From: Carnegiea gigantea
Lineage: Eukaryota; Streptophyta; Magnoliopsida; Caryophyllales; Cactaceae
Assembly (NCBI GenBank): GCA_029747015.1
Contig: JAKOGI010002734.1
Span: 1-64,000, forward strand
Direction of reading: 5' to 3'
DNA: 64,000 bases
This document shows, piece after piece, positions 10,225-20,821 of the stretch. Below the pieces are notes generated by a model. It did no database searches. It had not been told where the DNA came from and worked only from the letters and a program-made list of their open reading frames with translations. The position numbers and the translations under genes were made by a program. The first letter of the stretch is position 1. Each line of letters starts with the position of its first letter.

Positions 10225-10991
10225 CAAACGCAAAACAATAACTTCAAAATGCAAGGCAAGGAAGGTGAATTCATGTCCTTAACCAATTTCAGCTTTGAGG
10301 AGCATAAGCCAAATTTATCATTGAGTACTCAAAGGATCCTCCACGTATTGTGTACGAGATATACTGTTCTGGCTGTCCTAGAATACCTTCTCTACTTTCA
10401 GAATAATGTAACTTATGCTTCATCCTTTCAAACACTGGGGTTACTTGGGAAATTGGGATGCTTTTTAATAAGGAATTTACATTTTAATTTTTCATGGCCA
10501 CCTTACAGAAAGCATTAATGTGTTTTGCTTTCATTTCTCTAGTCTTTATCCTAAGTTCCTAACCTTTTTGGTCGTGTCTTGGCTTTCAAGGTTGCAATCT
10601 CTCATTTACTTTGTTTGCTTGCAGGGACATCCGAAGGGTATTACTCCTAAGTACAGCTTGAAACCCCTTGTTCCTTGGCTTTTTGAGGTCCTCCGTGTTG
10701 AGGTGTGGCTTTAAGGCTTTTGATGAATTTTTGATTTAATTTCTTTAGTCATGGATGTATGTTGTCCTAATGTATGCTTCAAACTTAGCGTATTTATACA
10801 TTTGACTAAGACTGTATTTCAGTTGTGGCTCCTTCAGGTTTTGTGTGTGTGCAGGTTAAAATGGCGAATGACTGCATTGGAGGGAGGTGTGTGTTGTCCT
10901 TCTGGAGAATGTGAGATTTTACAAGGAGGAAGAGAAGAATGATCCTGAGTTTGCAAAGAAGTTGGCTTGTCTTGCAGACCTAATGCAAAAG

Positions 10992-11954
10992 GTACTTTCA
11001 TTATGCTTTTCAGTGCTGGTCATGCTAGTGCATGGCTGATACCCTGTGCAGTTTTGAATTGAGTAAGTTGGCATGTATCATTAGCACATTGGTCTTTCTG
11101 TTATAAGCTTTTTAGGAGCAGTGCGTTTCATTCCATATGAGATATTGAGAATTTGAGATGTTTCTCATTGACTTTCCAAGTGGCATTGTCTTAGGTGTTT
11201 TAGTCAAGTCCATAATTGAATTTACTTAGCGCCCAATCTGCACTTGAGTTTGCTTCATTGCAGCCAAATGTCCCTTTTATCGTCCCTTAGTGGCTGTGCT
11301 ATGTTCTCATGGTCTTATTTAAGATATGCATGTCAGAAAGGGATGCTTTGACTGTTTGACATGTATATAAAGGCTTATACAATGATCTTCCCCAATTGGA
11401 TTTAGCCAGGCCGTCATGTATATGTCCGCTTATACATGGGTTCATTCAATAAAGGTTGTAATTTAATTTTACTGGATTTATGTTGATCGCTACTTTGCTT
11501 AACATAAGTTACTTTATTAAAGTTTTACGCTGAACGTGCGTTGAGCTCTTACTTGAACTCATCTGTAAAAGGAAATGAAGTGCATTTTGAGAGCGAAATG
11601 TTCTGTCATGCAGCAATACTATGAATTATTGCCTGTGCTGCTTATTCAGCAAATCCTGAATGAAGCAGCATCGGGGACGAGAATTTCCAAAACTTAGATC
11701 GGGTCCAGAAATACAATCCTATCCTCTATGCAAGTCAAGAAGTTGATCCCTGCCCGCGCCTCCCCCCAGGCCCGCCCAAGCCTTCGCCGTTTCACTCCCT
11801 TGCCTGTGGTGTATGCTGATCATGAACATGAGCTGAGCGAACTGGCTTATTATTGATCTTTTTAACGTTCTGACGTGTGTGCCTAACATATAAATTCGAG
11901 GGCATTTTTTAACAGTACAATGTACTCATTGACATCTGCTTTATTCACTTATGG
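10992..11954 (+). other. Non-coding remnant between PGK exon blocks
   Basis: About 960 bp where functional PGK genes would have intron plus the rest of exon 3. No PGK coding words are visible until L-D-Y-L-V-G at about 11958. No transposon ends were recognised. Confidence 0.5.
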
Positions 11955-12005
11955 GAGCTTGACTACCTTGTGGGTGCTGTGGCAAACCGAAAGAAACCAT
12001 TTGCT

Positions 12006-12270
12006 CCGACTGGTTGGCCGCCTGTTGCTCCATGTGGGAGGTCGGTTCGACTCCTTGTGTTGCTTTCTGTGTAATTTTTTTTTTTTTGAATCTTTTTAAA
12101 AGTCTGTCGAACGACGATATCATACTTTACTTTTAAAACATGAGATCTCGTCGAGGACAACTTTCTTGAATGTATTAGCTACGCACTTCATTTTTAGAAC
12201 AATTAAAGCTTATGTTATGTGTATTATTAATCTCGCTTCGCCTTGCGTTGAATCCTAGCTCCGCCCCTGA
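12006..12270 (+). repeat. Possible SINE-like insertion in the PGK pseudogene
   Basis: PGK coding similarity stops after K-K-P-F-A and resumes at 12271. The intervening DNA contains GGTTCGACTCC, a good Pol III B-box match, an internal T run, and ends in a word (CTAGCTCCGCCCCTGA) that I associate with repeat ends in plants. No clear A box or target duplication was found. Confidence 0.3.
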
Positions 12271-12980
12271 ATGCTCCCCAATGATGTTGTGGTAGCGGAC
12301 AAGTTTGCTGCTGATGCTGAAAGCAAGGTGGGTAGACTTTCACAAATCCCATATGTGACCTGACCTGAGACATTGCCAATCGCAAAAATACCCAAACTTG
12401 AAATGGACCATCTGATCCATTGTGAAGATTCCACTAGCCTGTTTTAACAATACCCATATTCACCATCCCTAAATGTGGTGCTGTGTTTTTGTAGGTTTTA
12501 CCTACATCTGCTATCCTGGATGGTTGGATTGGATCTTGGATCAGATTCAGTGAAGACTTTCAGTGAGGCTTTGGATAAAGACCAAAGCATCATATGGAAT
12601 GGACCTATGGGTGTTTTTGAATTTGACAATTTTGCCGCAGGAACTCAGGTAAGAGTTTCTATAAGCATTAAAAAATGAAGCTGCATTTCAAATTTGGTTA
12701 CTGATGAAGAGGCACTAAAGTAGGGACCAAGTATACTAAAACTTAGCTTGTCTTAAGATTGAGACTACTACTGTCATCTGCATGCCATGGCTACGAAGTT
12801 GGCGAGTTTAGTGAAAAGGGTGTGACAACAATCATTGGTCTCGGTGACTAAGTTGCCGCTTTGGAGAAGGCGGGGCTGGCTGACAAGATGAGCCATATTT
12901 GACCAGAGGCGGTGCCAGCTTGGAGCTTGTGGAGGGCAAACAGCTGCCCGGAATGCTTGCCCCTAGTGATGCTTTAGTGT

Positions 12981-12998
12981 CCCCCCCCCCCCCCCCCC
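12981..12998. repeat. C18 homopolymer
   Basis: Eighteen C residues directly after the PGK pseudogene's terminal block. Confidence 0.9.
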
Positions 12999-12999
12999 T

Positions 13000-14150
13000 T
13001 CTCCCCCCACTGCCTTTTGGTTTCAGCCCTCTATGGAGATTGTAGACATAAAAATATCTCTAATCCCCAAAAAAAGGGTATCATTACAAGAAATTTGTTC
13101 GAACGGCATATGTCAACACATATTTTTCTTATTTCTATTATTCACATTTTATTGTAATATGAATTAAACCTTGTCCAATTTATTTGACATGAAATAAAAT
13201 AAATGTTGAACAAAAAAAAAGTGTGTCTTGATTTACTATTGATTGTAATTACAATAAAGTATTCAATAAATTGGTATTAACCATTTTGACCGAAGATCAC
13301 TAGTTCCGACCCATACACAACATACATGGTCCATTTGCCATCTCTAGCCGTTTCATATCATATTGTTAAAGATTTGTCGTATTTATTATTCTCAATGAAA
13401 CAAATAAGCCTAAGATGACTCATTTGACTTAAAAGACATGTACATCGTTTGATTCGAAATTTGAAAAATTGGATAACCTTGAATTTGACTCAAATTTATG
13501 TTATACGAACTTTTTTTCTTTGGTACAATTACTTTTATTTGAAAAATAATAAAAAAGATGTCAAATTAAAAATAATATAATTTGAAACTTAAATTGAACT
13601 AAAATCCCAACGTCACCCATTTGTAAAAACGAACATGGACTACAAGCAAATATGTACTAGTGTACTACCCATGTTAAGGATTGTCAAAAATCCGTACTTG
13701 TTCGCGAACCGACCAATCGGCGCTGGTCCTTTCCAGTGCTACATAGTTCACGCTCGCTGATATGCACGAGGGACCCCGGTTTCCCTCCTGAAACCCACGT
13801 GCCAGCTCACGCTCCTTTCAACCCTCCCACGCTCCTCCTTCAGGATTCTCCCGCTTTCTACTCTCGCGTGTGCCATGCCTCACGTGTTTCATGCTTCAAC
13901 CGCTTTAAAAAAGATCAGGTGAAGCTCAGTAATATATACAATCGGATGAATCCACTTACGGAATCGAATAAGGATCTTTTCGCTCCTGAGTTGCTCATTT
14001 TTATTAGAATAATAGATAGATATTATGCTGAAAAGTGAAAAGGTTGTATCAAAAGAATGTTGTACAATTCTTTTTTTTTTTTTTTTTAATAGTAGAGAGG
14101 AAGACGGTTGTCTGTCATGTACTCATGAAGGCTATATTTTTATGTCATCA
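13000..14150. other. Intergenic, no gene recognised
   Basis: AT-rich DNA with a less AT-rich patch at about 13690-13930. That patch opens short reading frames but shows no family motif, splice pattern or RNA fold that I could support. Confidence 0.5.
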
Positions 14151-14152
14151 CA

Positions 14153-14430
14153 CTCAATCATATATTATTAATTACGTAAATCCATGTATGAACCAAACGC
14201 ATGCACATTTGATTTATGAAATACAGTTGAAGATTTCAATTTTGTCTATTCCATCTTGTACTTTCACATTGGATCTCATATCAAATATTTTTTTTTTTTG
14301 GTTATTACCCTCAATTATATAATTAATTATGTCCATCAATAAATGATTTAAAAGCATGCACATTTGACTTATGAAATATGGTTGAAGACTACAACTTGGT
14401 CCATGTTATCTTGTAGTTTCATTTTGAGTA
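14153..14430. repeat. Degenerate direct repeat, period about 157 bp
   Basis: Two diverged copies (from about 14153 and 14311) share TCAAT(C/T)ATAT, GCATGCACATTTGA(T/C)TTATG, GGTTGAAGA/AGTTGAAGA and the word ATCTTGTA. No coding content. Confidence 0.65.
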
Positions 14431-14540
14431 TTCTATCAAAATCTTTAAATTGACCGTTTGATCTTTCTTATAAAAGTTCAACCATTTATCCTCATCTAAA
14501 ATCTTTGGACATTTCAAGCTTTAGATTTTTAAATGAATCA

Positions 14541-15000
14541 GTCAAGGTGGGCAATGGATCGGATGGGGTCGGGTTAGCGCCGACCCGTTTACAAAGTGGA
14601 CTGGGTCGAACCATATTCGGCTCATTAATCATTTGGGCCGGGTTGGACCTTTTGTGTCAATAAACGGGTCGGGTCGACCCATGGGCGACCCTTTTGGCCC
14701 ATTTTTAAATGGAACAAATTTACATAAAAAAACTATGTATAATAATTATTATTATGTATAAAGTGTTGGTAATAAGTTTAACTAATTGAAACATGTAAAC
14801 TAGTGCGTCAAGTATGATTTTAAAAATAATGGGCTACTAAAAGTCCGTTAATGGGCCGACCCAACCCGGGTCCGTTAATATGCCTTAATGGGTTAGCCCA
14901 TTAATGACCCGGTCTATTATTAACTCGACCCTTTATTAGCCCTATTGTAAATGGACCTACCCATTTGATCAAATTGGTACCCAACCCGTTGTCCACCTCT
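14541..15000. mobile_element. hAT-type MITE, 460 bp (copy 1)
   Basis: Flanked by the 8-bp duplication ATGAATCA (14533-14540 and 15001-15008). The interior is rich in GGGTCGGGTCGACCC-like words and is colinear with the copy at 32527-32981 (for example GTTGGTAATAAG and AACATGTAAAC). Ends are GTGGGCAATGG and GTTGTCCACCTCT. An 8-bp duplication fits the hAT superfamily. It is non-coding. Confidence 0.82.
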
Positions 15001-15178
15001 ATGAATCACTGTAGACAAAGTGAAATGTAGTAAATCATAATATAGTCTTGGTGACTTTGATGGTTTGAGATATTTTTAAAGTTGGCATAGCCAGTTTGAG
15101 GGTCGCCAACTAGTTTAAATTTGTACAATCTAGAGAAAAAAATTATTTTAATTGACTTTTAATACCATACTTTATAAT

Positions 15179-15222
15179 AATGATTACAAACACATAGTAA
15201 TAATGATTACAAACACATAGTA
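15179..15222. repeat. 22-bp tandem duplication
   Basis: The unit containing TGATTACAAACACATAGTAA is present twice in direct tandem, exactly 22 bp apart. Confidence 0.85.
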
Positions 15223-15408
15223 AAACTCTAAGGGTTTTTTTTCCCAATTCTATGTTAAGATAAGTATACATATCATTGTAGCTGTGTAGGAAAGATTCTA
15301 ATATAAACGTCTAATAATCACTAGTAGCATTTTTATCGATAAAACTAACTGCAAACCAATATGATCCATATCATTTATTAGACCATGGATGATGACATAA
15401 TTGACTAA

Positions 15409-15644
15409 GGCCCTGTTCTTTTTGTTGGTAAAATCCAATTTATTAATTTCAACCTACTTTACAAAGTTCAATAAAAAAAATAATAACTTCAACAAATATC
15501 AACCCACTTTAATCTACTATTTCAACTAATTTTTATTCATTATATAAAAGTATATCCATTTTAATTAAAAAATACCCACTTTAATTCACTTCAATTAATT
15601 TTATTTATTTATCAACTTCTGTTTACCAACAAAAAGAATAGACC
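15409..15644. mobile_element. 236-bp Tourist-like MITE
   Basis: Terminal inverted repeats: left GGCCCTGTTCTTTTTGTTGG, right (reverse complement) GGTCTATTCTTTTTGTTGG, both running on into TAAA. The interior is made of words like TTCAACCCACTTTAA. Left flank is TAA and right flank TTG, so the trinucleotide duplication is decayed. Same family as the elements at 5898 and 61154. Confidence 0.75.
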
Positions 15645-15994
15645 TTGACATAGTCAAATTACCTAAAATTACCCTTATGTGACTTCTCCAAATCCCAAAG
15701 GCATATACGATATACCCTTTCATCGCAAAAGGCAAGAGAAGCATAATCAGCCAGCCTCCCAAAGCCAAAACCGGATAAACCCTTCTTTTTGTCGATTCTC
15801 AAGTGGCATCTTTGGTCGAATATTCCCCATTTCCCCTCCCAACTGCCCACCTCCTATTCATCTCGTTAAATACCCCTTCATTGTTTCCCCAACCATCAAA
15901 TTCCAAATTCAACATCGTAAAAATCACGAACAAGCACTACAGCCACTCCCAGTAGAGAGAGGAAGAGAGTAGACAGAGTAGAGAGAGGGAAATC

Positions 15995-16924
15995 ATGGGG
16001 GTGAATTTGAGGAGAGTAACTGACCCTTTCAACGAGAAAATTCGAGCGAGAATTTTCGCCACCTCCATGGCTTCTTACATTAGCAGCAGCAGCGGCAGCG
16101 AACACGATGCTGAAACCGACGTCGTTTCGCCCTCCTCTTCTACGTCTCCGTCGTCGCTTTGCCTCTCTCACCTCGTCCAGAACTTTCTCGAAGACGATTC
16201 CGCCGGTGACTCACCGGCGGCTCGCGAGTTTGATTCCGATTCCGACTCCGCCGAGTTCAGCCGGTCCGATCTGACGCCTGTGATCGTCGGCGTCATCAAT
16301 CCGATTGTACGGAACAATGCCGATCCATTTCGGAACAAGCTGCTAGCTCAGGTAACTAGAGCTGTGGAGATTTTCTCTGTTCTTCGGAAGAATAAATCGA
16401 TTTTTAACCGGAATTTGATGTCTTACCTCCGAGAAATCGGCTACAACGCCGGCGTTTGCAAGACCCGGTGGGGCTCCTCCGGCGGCCTCACCGCCGGAAA
16501 CTACGAGTGCATCGACGTACTTGCTCCAGACTCGCCTGCGCCGGCAAGGTACATCATCGACACGGACTTCGCCGGCGGGTTTGAGATCGCGAGGGAGACG
16601 GAGAGTTACAGCATGCTCCGTAGCTCCTTGCCTAGGATTTTCATCGGAAAACCCGACGACCTGAAGCGGATCATACGGTCAATGTGCGACGAGGCCAAGC
16701 GGTCGATGAAGCTCAACGGCCTCACTTTGCCGCCCTGGAGGAAGAACCGGTACATGCAAGCAAAATGGCTCGGTCCGTACCGCCGGATCACGAACTACTC
16801 GCCAGCGACAGCGATTTCATCATCGGTGGTCTCCAATTTTGCCGTGAAATGCCGCTCCGTTGGGTTCGATCTCGCCGGCGACGGTGGCCGGTTGTTGGTT
16901 CAGCCGGCGACTAAGACGAGATAA
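15995..16924 (+). CDS. DUF506 (PDDEXK-like) family protein
   Basis: A single-exon gene of 309 residues. The family motifs are all present: a divergent, Ser-rich N-terminus (28-60) with L-V-Q-N-F-L-E-D-D (60-68), L-R-E-I-G-Y-N-A-G-V-C-K-T-R-W (145-159), N-Y-E-C-I-D-V (169-175), R-Y-I-I-D-T-D-F (185-192), F-E-I-A-R-E-T (197-203), P-R-I-F-I-G (213-218) and P-P-W-R-K-N-R-Y-M-Q-A-K-W-L (246-259). DUF506 proteins have a PD-(D/E)XK nuclease-like fold by prediction; a few are described as regulators, for example a repressor of root hair growth in Arabidopsis, but the biochemical role is not settled. Start: ATG at 15995, preceded by a purine-rich leader (GAGAGAGGAAGAGAG). The coding part is far more GC-rich than its flanks. 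An internal ATG in frame is possible, but the N-terminal MGVNLRR fits the family's conserved start. Confidence 0.92.
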   Translation: MGVNLRRVTDPFNEKIRARIFATSMASYISSSSGSEHDAETDVVSPSSSTSPSSLCLSHLVQNFLEDDSAGDSPAAREFDSDSDSAEFSRSDLTPVIVGVINPIVRNNADPFRNKLLAQVTRAVEIFSVLRKNKSIFNRNLMSYLREIGYNAGVCKTRWGSSGGLTAGNYECIDVLAPDSPAPARYIIDTDFAGGFEIARETESYSMLRSSLPRIFIGKPDDLKRIIRSMCDEAKRSMKLNGLTLPPWRKNRYMQAKWLGPYRRITNYSPATAISSSVVSNFAVKCRSVGFDLAGDGGRLLVQPATKTR

Positions 16925-19637
16925 TTTTGTTTAAGCTCTAGATTATTATGTAAGTGGACGGAATTAAGATCTAATGGCAGTGAAATATAAATATTTATCG
17001 GAGCCTCATAGGGTTTAGAAGGAGAGGGGTATTATTTTTATAAGATGGCGGTTTGTGGCGGAGTTAATTTTGTTTTGATTTTTATTTGATTTTGAGAAGT
17101 TTATGGAGATAATGTAGTGTTAATTTTTCGAAATGAGTCCCAATAATTGTAAGTATTCCTCTGACCAAAAATAAATGTAAGTGTTCTTACCTCTAGCAGT
17201 AAAATTTTTCGTACAATTAGGTTGACCTAAAATGGACAAAAGCAAGTTGTTTTTGGGCAGTGTTTTTTTTCCCCTCCAAACGAGCCACAAAAATAGTATA
17301 TATATAGTGAGGAGATGGAAAATTGAATCTAAAATCTAATATAATTAGGACATCAATCTTAATTATTTTACTAAGATCCCATTGGTCATTTGTGGGCAGA
17401 CTTTGATGCCTAACAATTTGGAGGATTCATATCTAGGACAACTTTTATGTTTTGGGGCGAAGTATTTACTAGAGCAATCGCAGCATACTAGCATCATTTA
17501 TCGTTAGAATCATTTATGTACTATGAAAGGTGTTCAGTTCGCATTGAACATTGATATGTTTTCATTTGTGGCCATTAAGTCATGCCGATAAAACCTTTTT
17601 TTATCGAATTTAAATTAATTAATTTGGCATTATTGTTGCATCAAAAGCTTAAATTAAGATGTAAATATTTTTATTTGGATTATCCAAAACTCCTATTCCT
17701 CTAGGTTGGAATAAGGTAATGCAGTATAAAAATTGTCCAAATTCTTCTATGAGCTTTTAAAAGGATATAAAAAGTTGTGAAAGTAGATTAAAAATATTAA
17801 GAGTAATAAATTGTAATCAATTAACTTGAATAGCATTCTCAGCCAATGAAACTCATTCCACTAGTGGGAGCTACAGTTTTATTTTTGGACGCATACCACG
17901 TGTGAAGTGAATTCCGGTTGAAAGTTGGAACTCTCTGCAGTTCCATTTCAAGTTTTATTTTTTTGTCTTTCGGTGCTGTTTTTTTGTTTCTGTCTTTTGT
18001 TTTTTTGTTTTTGCTTAAAAATACTATTGTTATGGTTATGATAGATTTATGATAAATAAATTATTAAATAATTCAAAATAGAGTTTTATGGATGAAAGAA
18101 GTAAAGAAATTTAAATTTCAAAAAAATTAAAACTTTCGATAGAGTTTCGAACTTACCTAACGAGAATTTATCTGAAATTGTTGGAATACATATCCGATAT
18201 CCCCCCCCCTTCCCAAAAAAAAGGGGAAATACAAAGAGAACGCCAGCGCTGCAACATAAGTCGGTCCAGGTGTGACGCTGGTACGGCGAGCACGCGGCGG
18301 CAGGTGGCATAAGGGCACGGGTCACGTGCGGAGATGATGCGGCTATCAGAATATTGTAACAGGTCAATATGGTAATCCTGTAATCCTCAAAATGAAAATA
18401 AAATGCAAAATTGGATAGTTTTCAGTTTTGGGTTTGTTATTTTTTTTTTTTTAAAAAAAAATCTTTGAACAAGTCATGCATTAGTTTGTGTTTTTATCTC
18501 AATTGTTCTCCCTTACTCTTGACTCTTGAGTCTTGACCCAAATTTTGAAGTAGATCAGAATCATCAGATATAATCAATATTCAAGTTTATCCACTTGAAC
18601 ATGTCCTATTTGATATTAACACCATCCAACATAAATTGAAGAAATTATTTGTCAATTTTATCTTTAACCAAACGCTAATACGTTTTAAAACTTTTAACTC
18701 CTTTGATTAGGATATATCACATGACCTATAAAACAGTAGTTAAATGCATACACAACATCCAATATAAAGAGATTGACATAACAAATATAAACTATAATTA
18801 ATTTCTTATAAGAGCCCCGTATAAACTATAAATTATTAATTAGTCAATAATTTTGGTTAACGATTAAATGGAAAAGGTATTTTATTTTTATCCAAAAATT
18901 CACAGTGTACTCAGATTATTTAAAGTAAATGCAAATAAAAATATAAAAACCAATCGAATATTGAACAATGTTTAAATGCAGAGCATTTTATGTTATGTAT
19001 TTGGATCTTTGAATATTTATTTTATTTGAGTTAAACTATTAATCGTCTATAACAGAATATAAATATTTAATTATAAATTCTATATTTATAAAATTCAAAC
19101 ACGATACTTTATTTAAAAGTTGTAAATAACAAATTATTTCGCATGCCAAATTTTTAGTTTGATTGAGTAAGAAAGTGGGTATTATCCTACGTTAATAAAA
19201 TTCAAAAAAATGATAATGGGATTGTCCCATATTGATGAAATTAAAGGATTTGAGCATGTATATAAACTTATGAGTTATTTCATTCATTATAAATTAATTT
19301 TCAAATAAAATCTCATTTAAACTTATATGTATAATTCGTTATTAAAAGTTCAATTAATATAGTGTGTAGGCCCTCCTAGATGTATTTGAAAACAATCGAG
19401 CAGCGTGGAGTGAAAAAATGAAAAATGAACAAAGCCCAGAAATGGGGAATGTACCAAAATGAGGTGGCAGGAGCACATTTGAAGTTGGGAAAGAGATAAA
19501 TCAGATGTCACTCGTGAAGTGGCAGGAGACAGAAGGCACGTAAATCAGTAATGGTTTTGAGACTTCAAAGAAACGTTTCACTGTCAGCCAAAGCCAAAGG
19601 CTAAAGGGAAATGGGTCACACCCAAATACCCAATGAC
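16925..19637. other. Intergenic, nothing recognised; GC-rich patch at 18236-18346
   Basis: About 2.7 kb of AT-rich DNA. A C9-TT-CCC-A8 tract sits at 18201-18222. Just after it a GC-rich patch (18236-18346) stands out from its surroundings; it resembles the GC-rich cores of the MITEs at 28323 and 60498 in composition only. No gene or clear transposon end could be placed. Confidence 0.45.
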
Positions 19638-19926
19638 AGCTTTTGTTTCTACTATTATCGTTTAGGACAGTCGCTGAGAGCATTTTTAATAGTGAGTGAG
19701 TTTTTTAATTTACCAATAAAGATTATTTTTTCATATTAGTTAATTTTTTGACTTTTAAGTTTTCATCTTTATAATATAAAACTCATAATTTTACCTCATC
19801 AAATAAATAATATTTATGAATCTACTTTATAATAGATAAATTTATTTTCAAGATAAAAAAATTAATTAAAAATGTTTAAAGCAAACAAACCAGTTTTTGT
19901 CTGTATTATTGTTTAGGACAGTCGCT
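19638..19926. repeat. AT-rich segment between two direct repeats
   Basis: GTTTAGGACAGTCGCT occurs at 19660-19675 and again at 19911-19926, with weaker similarity extending about 20 bp to the left of each. The AT-rich piece between them begins GAGAGCATTTTTAATAG. The repeat is longer than a normal transposon target duplication. Confidence 0.6.
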
Positions 19927-20750
19927 CAATACTTCCAACAGGCAACAGTGCAATAAAGGGGGGCCAGAAGAAAGAGTGGGTGTGTGGATAAAGGTGTTTT
20001 GGAGTTAAGACTGGACAGCTGGTTAGGGCAAAGGGCCATGTCTTATCCATTTTACGGTGTTTTGGGGGACCCTTTTGAAAGAGATGCCCCTTCAATACCT
20101 ATGGTTAAAAGGTATACCTAACACAATGTCTGTTTTGAGCTATTATTTCATGCATAATTGTTGTATGTTCATTTTAATGTGTGTACTTCTGATCGGAACA
20201 GTTGGTGAGAGTCATCCCCTGGATTGATTTCTTTATAAGAAGAGTGAGTTTGCAACTCTATCAAAAAGAGATTACTTTTATCGACAAATTTTAATCGAAG
20301 TTTCTCAGTTAAAAATATTAAAAATTAGGATTTGTAACTCTAATTACATCAAGATTTCGCTAGGTGATAATGAGAATATGACCTTAATGTTAAGAAAGTA
20401 ACAGATATGCTTTTGTTCGCCCAATTTGGAATTTATTAATTAAATAATTTAAAAACTATCGCTTTCTAAAAAAATAATTAACATGGATATTCAGCACATA
20501 TAACCTTCTAATTAATATTGATTGTAAACGCGCACGCACATGCATATAATTAATTTAGACATGTCTACTTAGACAAGCCCCGAGGTCCCCAATTAATGGG
20601 CTTTAGGCTCAGGACTGCAATCTTGGAACTTCATTCTCCAACTTGGAAGACATGTTTTTAAGGTGGAACTGAGACTTCCAACTTATTTCACTTGTAAGCA
20701 AACAAACTTGAATACATCAGTAATCTCTAAGCCAAGATACACTTTAGTCT
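19927..20750. other. Intergenic, upstream of the germin-like gene
   Basis: Non-coding; the right part is the promoter of the germin-like gene. No other feature is supported. Confidence 0.5.
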
Positions 20751-20755
20751 TTCCC

Positions 20756-20763
20756 TATATATA
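20756..20763 (+). promoter_or_regulatory. TATA box of the germin-like gene
   Basis: TATATATA within CCTATATATAAATG, about 60-65 bp upstream of the ATG at 20822. Its position makes the in-frame ATG at 20765 too close to the box to lie within a normal transcript. Confidence 0.7.
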
Positions 20764-20821
20764 AATGTTCCCTTTGCTCACCCATTCAAACACATCGAAA
20801 CCAATCCCAACCTCACTGATC

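Larger units (their letters stand above)
7064..12977 (+). pseudogene. Cytosolic-type phosphoglycerate kinase pseudogene, intron-containing, retrotransposon-interrupted
   Basis: Phosphoglycerate kinase transfers phosphate from 1,3-bisphosphoglycerate to ADP in glycolysis. Exon-like blocks follow the PGK order: 7064-7243 (start [20 protein letters not shown], intact), 10625-10702 (G-H-P-K-G-I-T-P-K-Y-S-L-K-P), 10855-10991 (V-K-M-A-N-D-C-I-G, then [12 protein letters not shown] in another frame), 11955-12005 (L-D-Y-L-V-G-A-V-A-N), 12271-12327 (N-D-V-V-V-A-D-K-F-A-A-D), 12495-12648 ([10 protein letters not shown] through [11 protein letters not shown]) and 12784-12977 (G-V-T-T-I-I-G...). Splice sites survive at most blocks, so it arose by DNA duplication and not from mRNA. 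It is dead: exon 3 has a deletion plus frameshift and lacks Y-V-N-D through A-G-F; the A-I-V-G-G-S-K to L-L-L-G-G-G-M exons are missing; the last exon is frameshifted with stops; Arg of G-R-P-K-G is His. Confidence 0.92.

Noticed and set aside
13736..14038. 100-residue open frame in a GC-richer patch
   Set aside because: No recognisable motif and no splice partners; composition alone is not enough.
17470..17520. Possible MITE left end (GAGCAATCGCAGC)
   Set aside because: Resembles the 60498 family end, but no matching right end or duplication was found.
20765..20821. Upstream in-frame ATG of the germin-like gene (19 extra residues)
   Set aside because: It begins only 2 bases after the TATA box, so it would lie upstream of the expected transcription start, and the signal peptide begins properly at 20822.
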